Source of the DNA: Trichobilharzia szidati
Taxonomy: Eukaryota; Platyhelminthes; Trematoda; Strigeidida; Schistosomatidae
Direction of reading: 5' to 3'
NCBI GenBank assembly: GCA_944472155.2
Contig: OX235277.1
Coordinates: 7,698,804-7,762,803, forward strand
DNA: 64,000 nucleotides
The number at the start of each line of letters is the position of its first letter. Position 1 is the stretch's first letter. Below the pieces are notes generated by a model that saw only the letters and a list, made by a program, of their open reading frames with translations, made no database searches and was not told where the DNA came from. Positions 54,061 through 63,299 of this stretch are shown piece after piece. A program made the translations under genes and the position numbers.

Positions 54061-54650
54061 GAATATGAACCCACACAGATCAACACTCAGCTACAACTAC
54101 AAAAATCCAATAACACACAATAGGAGTTACATACAAACACTATTCACGACAGCCAGCCAGGACTCATTGCTGCACTCGTACCATGGGGAAAATTGAAGAA
54201 AAAATCCCATGAACGTATCCCAAAACGATGGATATCCACGAAACTTCATGAAAAGACATCTACCCTCAACCCAACCAACCTAATCAAAGCTCCAAAAGAA
54301 AGCACAAAGAAAATCGCCCTACTACATATAAAGGACATCTCAGAAATCACTACAAGACTCTTCAAACATTTGGGAATTGATGTCGTACACAAACCAACAA
54401 AATCACTTTACTCAGCTTTATTTCGACCAAAAGACTCAACAGCTAGAGAAGATAAAACCAACATCATTTAAAAAATAAATTGCACAGATTGCTACAAAAA
54501 CACTACATTGACCAAAGTGGACGACTTCTTCGTTTTCGCATTCATGAACATGAACCAGCCGTCGACAGATTTGATATGCACTCTTTCATATCACTGCGCA
54601 TACAGACGGCAAGAGTAAACAATAGACACCATAGTCAAATGACCCTGATT
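54061..54650 (+). pseudogene. PLE-D fragment, plus strand
   Basis: Continues the PLE-D protein from about the residue where the minus fragment leaves off: YNYKNPITHNRSYIQTLFT, then frameshifted linker (KIALLHIKDISEITTRLFKH at 54,310-54,370) and a degraded GIY-YIG (NCTDCYKN). With the preceding piece it forms an inverted rearrangement of one element. Confidence 0.75.
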
Positions 54651-55180
54651 TGACCAATCAGATAGCTCAGCATTACAAATGAATGCTAGTCATAATCCTC
54701 GTTGAAAATATCTCCTAGATTTGGTTTCAAACTTCTATGAGAAAAATGTGTTGATAGGGAGGAATAAAACATGAATGTGTGGAGGGATAATGACGCTGCG
54801 AGAGTATTGCCGGGCTATTGATGGTTATGCATTCAGATGCGACCACTTTATATGAGGAAGTCTGTATAAGTTGGTAAGTTATATATAAGTGATTTTTTTT
54901 AGACGCTCTCTTCTCGAAATCAAAGTTCTCCCTTAGTAATATATTGCGAATATGCAACCAGTATCTGCTACGGCTGGAGAAATAGAGAATACATTGGTTT
55001 GATATGTCTATAACCACTTCTATCAGAATCTGGGACGAGTTTTTGAAGCATGTTGAAGATAATATATCCTATATGATACATTTTTATTACATATGTATCG
55101 TAGATACACTCCTCTTTGTAAATTAAGTACCACTTTTCACCTAAAAGAATCTGATTGGCTCTTTCAAGGTCGTCTGAAGT
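54651..55180. other. no gene seen
   Basis: AT-rich spacer without supported coding. Confidence 0.35.
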
Positions 55181-55440
55181 TGGTGTCTATTCTTTACTGT
55201 CATACCATACAGACAATCACGGATATTCATTCGACTGGGACGACCTTGAAATATTAGACAGAGGAAACACCTAAAACACCAAAGTTTTTGGAAGCAACTG
55301 AATAGGTAATTAACAGGCACATACTGACAGATAAAATTTACCAATCCATAAGAAGAAAATCTCATGCAGAAAAATTCAAACTTCACATCAAGGAAACCAA
55401 TCACGATCAGCACAAGTGAACTAGAAAGTAAGGGAAAATA
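55181..55440 (+). pseudogene. PLE-D C-terminal scrap
   Basis: About 55,190-55,350 reads DNHGYSFDWDDLEILDRGNT and then stops, matching DNYGHQFDWDHVKILNRGNT near the end of the intact PLE-D. Confidence 0.7.
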
Positions 55441-55559
55441 CACAAAAAAAAACGGCCAGTCACTTTCAGGGTTACCAGGAGACAGATAGTTGAAATAATA
55501 GAGAAGATTTGTAGCTCAGGTGGATGATTTACAATTAAAAGCGTTCTCTGAGCTGGTTG

Positions 55560-55612
55560 GTTTAGTCGCGAAGCTTTCGTCATCCTTCCGGACAACATCA
55601 TCAGCGCCATAT
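55560..55612 (-). ncRNA. hammerhead-like motif, PLE-D left arm
   Basis: Minus strand: GCG, CTGATGA (55,598-55,604), stem II GTTGTCC/GGATGAC around GGAA, GAAA (55,575-55,578), palindromic AGCT, then T and CGCG. Mirror of the motif at 57,250-57,305. Confidence 0.65.
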
Positions 55613-55733
55613 TTAGCATAAAGTGAAATGATTTAAATTTCCTCATGCGTGATGTAATTGCGTCTCCTGGTTACTATCTTCACATATGTATTGACCACTT
55701 TCTATTGACTAGGATTTTAAACTTTTTGGTCAG

Positions 55734-57146
55734 TTGATTTACTTTTTACCTCGATTCTATGGTAGACCGAAACTACACAAACCAAATATTCCCTTACGAC
55801 CAATCGTTTCGCTTCCAGGAACACCAACATATAATCTATCTAAAGAACTTTTCAGGAAATTAAATTACCTAACAGAATCATGCGACCATTCTATCAATTC
55901 GTCAATCCAATTTTTAGAGAAAATCAAAAACATTCAAGTAGAAGACAATGAAATAATGGTGTCCTTTGATGTCACAGCATTATATACTTCAATTAGTCCA
56001 AAACTAGCAATAGAAACCATGCAACAATTACTCTATAGTGATGAAAACACAAAAACGCAATTATCAACTTGGATAGAACTCATAAAATTATGCCTTACAA
56101 CATACTTCCAGTTCAATACTCAAATATATGAACAAATAAAAGGAACACCAATGGGATCGCCCATATCAGGATTAATAGCTGAAGCCGTTATGCAAAGATT
56201 AGAATTAATAGCTCTACCTATAATTAAACCGAAAATCTGGATACGTTACGTTGATGATACATTTGTAATAATTAAGAGAAATGATTTAGAATACACTCAT
56301 AAATTAATAAACAACATATTTGAAGACATCAAATTCACGAGAGAAGAAGAATTAGATAACAAAATCCCATTTTTAGATGTCTTAATCAGGAGAACCAACA
56401 CAGGAGATTTAGAGACACAAGTTTATAGAAAATCAACGCACACAGATCAAATACTCAACTATACTAGCAATAATCCAGTTACTCACAAACGAAACTGTGT
56501 GCAGACATTGTTCAAAAGAGTTCAGACACATTGTAGCACTCCAGAGCTGAAAAGAATGGAAGAAAACTACCTACAAACGGTCTTCAAAAAGAATGGTTAT
56601 CCGCAAAATTTCATCAAAAAGTGTTTAAAGTCGAATCAGAACACCAACAAGGAACCACCATCAAAGACCACACGAAAATTCATTCTACCATACATGAGGA
56701 ACATCTCTGAAATAACAGCTAGATTACTGAAACCGTTTGATATAGATATAGCACACAAACCAGTAAAATTGCTTAATTCAATATTATGCAAACCAAAAGA
56801 TCCAACAGAAAAAGGGGATAAAATTAATACCATCTACAAAATAAATTGTATGAACTGTAACAAGCATTACATCGGCCAAAGTGGGCGTCCCCTCCGAATC
56901 AGAATCCAAGAACATAAATCAGCCGTGAAAAGACATGATATGTATTCGTTAGTATCAATGCATGCAGACAACTATGGTCATCAGTTTGATTGGGATCATG
57001 TCAAAATCTTAAACAGAGGAAACACGAAAAGTGCCAGAGAATTCCTAGAGGCCTGGTACTCAAGCGAAAATGCGATTAACAAACACGTTAATATAGATGA
57101 AATATACCAATTAATAAAAAGTAAATCAGGTGACCAAAAAGTTTAA
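55734..57146 (+). CDS. Penelope-like RT plus GIY-YIG endonuclease (PLE-D), N-truncated
   Basis: Open 470-codon frame. The first residues come from the inverted left arm, so the true N-terminus (about 100-200 residues in PLEs) is missing and the Met is fortuitous. RT: FYGRPKLHKPNIPLRPIVS, MVSFDVTALYTSISPKLAIE (motif A), GTPMGSPISGLIAEAVMQRL (motif B) and IRYVDDTFVII with the full YVDD box at about residues 180-183. Linker, then GIY-YIG from about residue 366: IYKINCMNCNKHYIGQSGRP, RIRIQEHKSA. The C-terminus ends SGDQKV-TAA. All catalytic residues I can see are kept and there is no internal stop, so it decayed little after insertion. Confidence 0.85.
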   Translation: MIYFLPRFYGRPKLHKPNIPLRPIVSLPGTPTYNLSKELFRKLNYLTESCDHSINSSIQFLEKIKNIQVEDNEIMVSFDVTALYTSISPKLAIETMQQLLYSDENTKTQLSTWIELIKLCLTTYFQFNTQIYEQIKGTPMGSPISGLIAEAVMQRLELIALPIIKPKIWIRYVDDTFVIIKRNDLEYTHKLINNIFEDIKFTREEELDNKIPFLDVLIRRTNTGDLETQVYRKSTHTDQILNYTSNNPVTHKRNCVQTLFKRVQTHCSTPELKRMEENYLQTVFKKNGYPQNFIKKCLKSNQNTNKEPPSKTTRKFILPYMRNISEITARLLKPFDIDIAHKPVKLLNSILCKPKDPTEKGDKINTIYKINCMNCNKHYIGQSGRPLRIRIQEHKSAVKRHDMYSLVSMHADNYGHQFDWDHVKILNRGNTKSAREFLEAWYSSENAINKHVNIDEIYQLIKSKSGDQKV

Positions 57147-57249
57147 AATCCTAGTCAATAGAAAGTGGTCAATACATATGTGAAGATAGTAACCAGGAGA
57201 CGCAATTACATCACGCATGAGGAAATTTAAATCACTTCACTTTATGCTA

Positions 57250-57305
57250 AATATGGCGCTGATGATGTTGTCCGGAAGGATGACGAAAGCTTCGCGACTA
57301 AACCA
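57250..57305 (+). ncRNA. hammerhead-like motif, PLE-D right arm
   Basis: CTGATGA at 57,259-57,265, stem II GTTGTCC/GGATGAC (7 bp with two wobbles, GGAA loop), GAAA at 57,285-57,288, then GCTT and CGCG. AGCT is palindromic, so helix III would form only between two RNA copies, as in dimeric type I hammerheads. The cleavage site would be after CUU. Stem I is GCG/CGC. The sequence AAACCAACCAGCTCAGAGAA follows. Confidence 0.65.
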
Positions 57306-57347
57306 ACCAGCTCAGAGAACGCTTTTAATTGTAAGACAGATAGTTGA

Positions 57348-57659
57348 TAAAGTCGTAGAGGCAGACACTAGAAATGTTGCTCAGTATAAAGCAAAATAAG
57401 CTTCGCAAGTAAACTATCATCCAGAGCTTAGAAGAACACACATCTACATCAAAATGACCAACAAGAGGATAAAAATGATATGTTGTCACGTGATGTCTGC
57501 TTTGTTTTGACAGTCTAATCTATTTTGCTATATGCTTATTGACCGTTTATTCCCTTATAACTCGTAATATATCTTGTCTGTTCATTAACTAAATAAACAA
57601 TGTATGACCTTTTGTCACATGATATTACAACCCATCAGAATCCAGTGGTAATAAGAAAA
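57348..57659. other. no gene seen
   Basis: AT-rich spacer. Confidence 0.35.
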
Positions 57660-57900
57660 ACTACTATCTGTCTTCATTATGGATAAGATTTTATTTTGAT
57701 AAAATCACACAGTAGTGCTGTACAGTAATACTAACTGATGATCACCTTTCCAGCACAAACTATTGCCACTCATAATCATATCAAGTCACTCACTCACAAC
57801 TTTTTCCTTTATTTATATAGATGTATGGAATTCATGATTAGACATTTGAATAAAATCAACAATATAGGATAATGTACATTCAGAAATAATAATATGAGTG
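57660..57900 (-). mobile_element. PLE-N terminal-repeat fragment
   Basis: Minus-strand pLTR with the hammerhead-like motif at about 57,735-57,785 (ATGATTATGAG and GTC/ATCAG; GAAA kept). It is interrupted on the right by the Merlin-like element at 57,901. Confidence 0.7.
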
Positions 57901-58646
57901 TTAAACTTTAAGCACCACTAACTACCAATGGAGTGCGATCGCACCAATGATCTTGAAATGCTCACTGAGCAAGTTAGTGATATCTGGCAAATAATGTTGC
58001 CACCAGCAATGAAATATGCTTATCGAAGTGTTATGTTAGTAAATAGAATATCTGGCAAATTTCAGCTTAGGTTTGGGACAATTTAGGGTTAGGCTAACCT
58101 AATAAAGGCGACATTAGAGTTGGTTCGAGTTAGATTACAGTGAGTTTAGGGATATTTTCACGTCAGTGGTAGGTTCGGGAAAGATCAAGGTTATTGTTAG
58201 GTTTAGAGAGACCTAAATAATTACATGTATAGAATGTGGTTAAATTACTCTGTTGATATAAGAATAGAACTTGTGCACTATGGTAGATTATAATTCCATG
58301 GTGGGTTAAATTTATTCTGATAAAGTCTCATAGTGTTATACAGTAGTAATATTTACTGATGACCATGTTTCGAGCACAATTCATTGCCTAGTAAATATTA
58401 CTGTATAAAACTATGAGACTTTATCAAAACAGTGGAATCATACTCTGTTGACACTCCAACCTAAAAATGAGAGCTACTTTTATCAAATGTGAGGGCAAGG
58501 TATCCTCTGTAACACTTTCCCACAGCTTTTATGCATATTTTTATAGATATATGTATTCCATACACAAAAGTGCCTCCTTCACGTCATTGGTGCGTCCTAG
58601 GTCATTTGCTGATTGGCATTTTGTGGTACTTAAGTTTAACTTTGCC
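57901..58646. mobile_element. Merlin-like non-autonomous element (MITE)
   Basis: About 746 bp with inverted ends of about 55 bp: TTAAACTTTAAGCACCACTA at the left and the complement of AAGTTAAACTTAAGTACCAC at the right, the same terminal sequence as the Merlin element at 442-1,430. No transposase inside. A PLE-N terminal-repeat pair (58,245-58,440) is nested in it. The flanks at both sides are PLE-N pLTR sequence. Confidence 0.7.
58245..58440. repeat. PLE-N pLTR palindrome nested in the MITE
   Basis: 58,300-58,395 (minus-strand pLTR with GATGACCATGTTTCGAGCAC) is followed by an inverted piece (TAAATATTACTGTATAAAAC, ACTTTATCAAAA), forming an imperfect palindrome around 58,390. Confidence 0.6.
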
Positions 58647-59160
58647 TCCCTTCATTTATATACATGAGTGAAATTGATGATTAGATATTGCACTAAAAAT
58701 CAATATGGGATAATGTAAATTCAGAAATAATAATAATATGAGTGTTATTAATCAATTACAATCAGATGGGAAATAAGACGAGTGTTTCTATAGTCATAAT
58801 AAGTAACTTGTTATAATGTTGTGATGTGCTTGAATTGAAATAGAATTTCCCATGTGATTGTAATTCATCAATAACACTCATATTATTATTATTTCTGAAT
58901 TTACATTATCCCATATTGATTTTTAGTGCAATATCTAATCATGAATTCCACTCAGGTATATAAATGAAGGAAAAAGTTGAGTGAGTGAGTAACTTGACAT
59001 GATTATGAGTGGCAATAGTTTGTGCTCGAAAGGTGGTCATCAGTAAATATTACTGTATAAAAACACTGTGTGATTTATCAAAATAAAATCTTATCCATAA
59101 TGGAGTTATACCCTACCACAGTGCCCAAGTTTTATACTTATATCAATAAATACTATCTGT
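58647..59160. repeat. PLE-N pLTR inverted pair
   Basis: 58,665-58,790 and 58,835-58,965 are reverse complements (both with ATTTTTAGTGCAATATCTAATC, shown here only as its core GTGCAATATCTAATC). The right half continues into a plus-strand pLTR with the hammerhead-like motif at 58,995-59,045 and ends with the shared CCAAGTTTTATACTTATATC. Confidence 0.7.
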
Positions 59161-59649
59161 CTTATTGCTTCATATATGTTAGTTATTTCCTGTAAACTCT
59201 TGTATTGTACAGTTAAGTTAATTCTCACTTCACAACTCTTTCGTACTTTTCCACTGACACTCCTGTGTGACAGTTAATTTTCCTTATTGGAAAATACACG
59301 TATCCATTCGTGAACGTTGTGGTGGTCTTCTAATTTTCCTCCTTCACATCAGGACAAATTAACTACTCAGCAATACCAGTCTGTACACGTCATCGTCCGT
59401 TATATCTCATTAGCGCATATTTCCACTCGGTCATAACACCATAACATATTGGCGACGACACCATAACAAAAGAGTACACAATTCCACACCGGTTATAATT
59501 TCAGGAAGATAAAACCACCACTCAAACCAGATGGCGGCCTAGTTCTTGTTTGTATTCTTAAAAATGCCACACCCAAACCTCTTTCTCTCTATATATTTCT
59601 ACTAATTCAAAAGACAAAACAGTCTTCCCCTGATATAATTTCACATTTG
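59161..59649. other. no gene seen
   Basis: Spacer between the PLE repeats and the BCAP31-like 3' UTR. Confidence 0.35.
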
Positions 59650-60020
59650 GTAGGCGAAATGTAAACTTTATTTATATTTAAGAAATTAATATGTCTGAAT
59701 ATGAAATACACAAAGCAAAGAACTAGAGACAAAATAAAAGATGAACACAATTGAAAAAGTCGCAGTAGAACAGAATGTGAATAGTAATCATGTTAATAAG
59801 CGAAGAACTCGACCAACATTTGAACATACATACACACGCGCACACGAACACGCAGACACACACACACAAAACACAAGATGATTCGCAACATCCCATTAAC
59901 AATGAATACCGGGACACGATTAACATGATAGTAGTACAAAACGCAGTAAAGTGTATTTGAAGACTCTTTGAAGAAACTGTCAACACTTAGTTACTACTTC
60001 ATCCAATTGGCGATTTGAAC
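59650..60020 (-). other. probable 3' UTR of the BCAP31-like gene
   Basis: Sequence downstream of the TAA at 60,021-60,023 on the minus strand. A polyadenylation signal AATAAA (TTTATT on plus, near 59,668) suggests an end near 59,650. It contains a CA-rich stretch at 59,829-59,875. Confidence 0.45.
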
Positions 60021-60074
60021 TTAATCGGACTTCTTGTCTTTGGCACCAGCACCTTCTAACATTTGCAGACGGTA
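60021..60074 (-). CDS. BCAP31: BCAP31/BAP31-like protein, last coding exon
   Basis: Minus strand. The acceptor TTTCAG precedes an 18-codon exon that encodes YRLQMLEGAGAKDKKSD and a TAA stop. It joins in phase 0 with the exon at 62,760-62,860. The C-terminus KKSD is a dilysine KKXX signal, as in vertebrate BAP31 (which ends KKEE); in that family it returns the protein from Golgi to ER. The exon is short and was recognised only through splice sites and the family's C-terminal style. The membrane-spanning N-terminal part lies outside the window. Confidence 0.75.
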   Translation of the reverse strand, partial: YRLQMLEGAGAKDKKSD

Positions 60075-60167
60075 CTGAAATAAGAAAAGACAAGATAGGA
60101 AGAGAGAGTGAGTGAGTTATAAAACTGACTGATCGATTGAGTGAGTGAAATGAGTAGTATATGTATA

Positions 60168-60273
60168 TTATTTTTTTATTTTGATTACACAGCTTGATTC
60201 CACACCGTATTTTCAGTACAAGTAGGGAATATTCAGCATGGATATCGGTGGCGAAATTCTGCAGGCCAACAAT
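60168..60273 (-). mobile_element. tRNA-derived SINE, copy 4, head missing
   Basis: Tail and body match the SINE at 15,160-15,353; the tRNA-like head with both boxes is lost, replaced by an (AT)n stretch at about 60,273-60,285. Confidence 0.8.
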
Positions 60274-60385
60274 ATATATATATACCAAATTCCAGATGAA
60301 AATTCCTTTAACAGGTTTCTCACTTTCTACTGTTACAGTTGGTGTAGCTGCCTACATACAATGAAGAGTCGATGGCCAGCTGCTT

Positions 60386-60690
60386 TTGAAGAAAGAGACA
60401 AGAGAAGCTTCTTATAAAGACTTTGAAGCCGTCACTGAGTTTGTAGGCGTCAAGGATCTGACGGGGAAGTCGGTCATGCTGCAGACGCTGCTGAGAGGTC
60501 GAGCAAACGTAGCGTACGACAATGTGGAGCAGTCAGCTGGGACGGAGACCTGGAAAGTATTGGTTGTTAGATTGATGGCAGAGTTCGACACACAGGCAGC
60601 TGGCGATGCAGTAGTTCCATGCCACGAAGCTGGGTCGGACAGAGACGTGCTAGTGTCGGCCGTCAAGCTGACAAACCTATCTCCCTGCTA
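60386..60690 (+). pseudogene. LTR-retrotransposon gag fragment
   Basis: About 95 codons: FEAVTEFVGVKDLTGKSVML, LLRGRANVAYDNVEQ, WKVLVVRLMAEFDTQAAGDA. This is the capsid helix style of Gypsy-like gag (RGRA.VAYD and a following KAEFDT-type block). No start, zinc knuckle or pol; the family differs from the gag at 22,218. Confidence 0.6.
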
Positions 60691-60819
60691 TTTGATGTTC
60701 TCATGCTGATGAACATCTCTTTATATGCACACACCACACTAATGACACAGTGTGGAATTTTCAACATCTGGTAGTACAATATTGCATCTAATTTTATCGA
60801 ATAAAATTTAAAACAATTA

Positions 60820-61085
60820 CAGGATTGTTAATGGCATTTCTTATTTGGTATTTGTAGCGATAGTAAAATCGTAAACATACAAAAAATTGTAAAATAATGT
60901 TAGTAGCTAAGATTACCAGTTAATTTTATCTAGCCACATTGAAAACAATCTTTTTAAAATAATATTATAGATTTGTTAATGGCTCTTCTTACTTGGTATT
61001 TGTGATGACAGTGACGTCATATATAAATACCAAAAAATTGTAAATAATAACAATAAGGTGAATAGCTAAGATTGTCTGTTAGTTG
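60820..61085 (+). repeat. diverged tandem duplication
   Basis: 60,820-60,925 and 60,968-61,085 share TTGTTAATGGC, TTGGTATTTGT, CAAAAAATTGTAAA and AGCTAAGATT in the same order. Unit about 148 bp. No coding potential. Confidence 0.6.
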
Positions 61086-61339
61086 AGATAGTCTCACCAT
61101 AGATTACAAAATGGAGAAAATTAAAAAAGAGCCGATTATTTTGCTAACAGTAATTCATAAGTTTCACGCTTTACCTTGTCTCTGTCGTATAGAACAAAGG
61201 AAAAATGTGGTGTCGTTGAGTTCTTATACTTCGTAGTACAAGTGTATATGATCTTTTGTAATGACTTCGCCTCACTCAATAAAACGCGATTTTATATAAT
61301 CATAGCTGTCCACATTGTATCTCCCCATGTTAGGTGATA

Positions 61340-62270
61340 TAATAGGGTGATGGGATGAGACAGTGGGATGCCCAGTGTCCCCATTTCTATTTAGTAATTT
61401 CATCATAGATGTACTAATGGACTCAACCCTAACTCACTTAAGCGACTCAGGGATTGACCTGTTACCAGGGCAAAACCTCGTTGACTTAAAATATGCAGAC
61501 GATATTGTCCTCCTAGGTGAAGATGCTGACATAATACAGAGTCTTTTGAATACCTTAATCTGCAATCTGTGAATATGTGGTATGCGTTTCACTCGCGACA
61601 AATGTAGGATGATGCTACAGGACTGGACTACATGGACTCCTAGTTTAGAAATAGGGAGCGAAGTGGTTGATGGAGTGTGTTGACCACTTGACTTATTTGG
61701 GAAGTTGTATCAGTCTCAATGGGTTGATCTCTGACGAAATCTCAGCACGGATGCAGAAAGCTTGCTTCACATATGCCAGTTTACACCATCTCTGGTATCC
61801 CACTGGATTTCGACCAAAGGCCGTGTATACAGCTCATCAGTCCGCTCTGCCCTCCTTTATGGCTGTGAGACCTAGTCATTGAGAGAGGAAGACATGAAAC
61901 GACTAGAGGTCTTTGATCATAGGTGCCTGTGTTCTATCTCCCATATGAAGTGGTATAACAGGGTTAGCAATATTGAGATGAGGCGTCGAGTGCTAGGTAA
62001 GAACGTGAAATCAATAGACGAGTTGGCTGTGAATTTACATCGATTGAGATGATTAGGACATGTGTTACACATTCCTAGCCGTCGCCTTTCTCGACTGGCG
62101 ATGTCAACTGACATAGAGTCAGGTTGGAAAAGACTTCATCAGTCAGTGAAATCCACAAGTCAGTTTAAGCCACGTAGGAAGGTGTAGACTTCCTGGTTGG
62201 GGTCCTGGAGACAGTAAAAACCAATACCTGGAAACAATTGGTGATATGGCTCAAAATCGTTCTCAATGAC
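61340..62270 (+). pseudogene. SR2-type RTE 3' fragment
   Basis: RT centre to C-terminus of a copy related to the intact RTE. 61,363-61,572 reads GCPVSPFLFSNFIIDVLMDS and LKYADDIVLLGEDAD, with YADD kept; then stops. 61,667-61,880 gives VDHLTYLGSCISLNGLISDE. 61,900-62,270 follows the C-terminal part (RCLCSISHMKWYN, RRRVLGKNVKS) with more stops. 5'-truncated. Confidence 0.8.
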
Positions 62271-62759
62271 TGGCGCAGATACGTCCACTTCTTGTGACTT
62301 ATTTGAAGCTGCTACTGCTGAGTTTCTACGTAGAACTCTACATAGAAGTGCAGCAGTTCTCGTTGTCACACTCTGTGTGTAGCACACAAAGGTAGGGGGA
62401 AAAGACGAAAAAAAATCAAAAGAACTACAGTGATCACAAATGTTCTGAAGGAAGGAAGGAAGGAAGGAGTACAACACAATGGAGCGTACCCTAAACATGT
62501 TCGTTCTGTTTCCAAACTCATAATGCACTATTCTTCAATATGTATGCAATCAGATGCAATCCAATAACACAATCATTACGTGCCCTTTAGCCATTCACCA
62601 GTCGTATTCAATCAACGAATTCAAAAATCTTTAATTCTGGAAGCATTCAAACACCTCCTCACACACACTATCAATAAATGACAAATATACACAGATATTC
62701 AGAAAAACATATATCGGCAATCACAAAACGAAATTTAGTATGATGACTAACTAACTCAC

Positions 62760-62860
62760 CTGTAGTTTTTGGCACTCCTGAGTCACTCGATCATATTCAA
62801 TATTAGTTTGAAGACTTTGTTTCTTCAAAGTTTCTAAATCTCGTTTGGTTTGTTTGTGAG
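62760..62860 (-). CDS. BCAP31: BCAP31/BAP31-like protein, penultimate coding exon
   Basis: Minus strand, 101 bp, with acceptor TTTTCTAG and donor CAG/GTGAGT. Read in the only open phase (2 leading bases, then 33 codons) it gives HKQTKRDLETLKKQSLQTNI and then EYDRVTQECQKLQ. This is the C-terminal coiled coil of BAP31: the KKQS, EYDR and KLQ positions match the pattern in vertebrate BAP31 (from memory of the family). BAP31 is an ER membrane cargo receptor and chaperone that takes part in export and quality control. Upstream exons with the three membrane segments should lie beyond 64,000. The next exon is at 60,021-60,074. Confidence 0.8.
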
Positions 62861-62994
62861 CTAGAAAATTTAAAGTTATTTTTTTTTCAAAAAATTAAAG
62901 AAATAGAAAATTAATCCTTTCTATGGGACAACTAACAAAAGTTTATCTAGAACATGCATTGATATTAGTTAGAAAGAACCATATAGGAAACCAG

Positions 62995-63235
62995 AGAGTA
63001 TTGGACAGTTGTTTCGTTCTTGCTCGGGACTCTTCAGCAACGGTCACAGCCCACTGACCAATAGCCCATCAATTCTAAACTCTGTCAATTCGCAACTTTT
63101 AGCATCAAATCCACCAGCCAATGTCATCACTGAGGAGTTATTCTCACGACGCGACTCCGCCGACCCCACTGGTCGTTTATTTCCCTCACCAGACCTCCAG
63201 GCAACTCCATCTTGTAGATAATAACTAGTGGGCAT
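62995..63235 (-). repeat. hammerhead-containing repeat, second type
   Basis: Minus strand, about 63,002-63,045: TTGCTGAAGAGTCCCGAGC, AAGAACGAAACAACTGTC, CAATAC. The core is CUGAAGA, with GUCC...(A)GAAC as stem II, GAAAC and a GUC cleavage triplet. Upstream there is no tRNA-like head, so this is a different repeat from the Sm-alpha-type copies at 40.6-42.8 kb. Confidence 0.6.
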
Positions 63236-63299
63236 GAGATTAATCGATCAATAAGCTCATCTTTTAACTTGAATGTCTTGCGCATCGCTCCCTGCCCCT

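Larger units (their letters stand above)
55482..57347 (+). mobile_element. Penelope-like element PLE-D with inverted terminal arms
   Basis: A PLE with its ORF at 55,734-57,146. It is bracketed by 220 bp inverted repeats (55,529-55,748 and 57,115-57,334) that differ at only a few positions and include the last codons of the ORF plus its 3' UTR. The left arm is thus an inverted copy of the element's own 3' end, a known Penelope arrangement. Both arms carry the hammerhead-like motif. AGACAGATAGTTGA occurs at 55,482 and 57,334 and may be the target duplication; on the left it is 34 bp away from the arm. Confidence 0.85.
60075..62759 (-). other. intron of the BCAP31-like gene, rich in repeats
   Basis: 2,685 bp with GTGAGT at the 5' end (62,754-62,759) and CAG at the 3' end (60,075-60,077). 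It hosts a SINE, an LTR-gag fragment, a tandem duplication, an SR2-type RTE fragment and a (GGAA)n run at 62,447-62,468. The RTE and gag pieces are opposite to the gene; the SINE is in the same orientation. Confidence 0.7.

Noticed and set aside
59723..59986. Cys/Val-rich 87-codon minus-strand ORF
   Set aside because: It reads through the CA-rich part of the probable BCAP31-like 3' UTR; low-complexity composition only.
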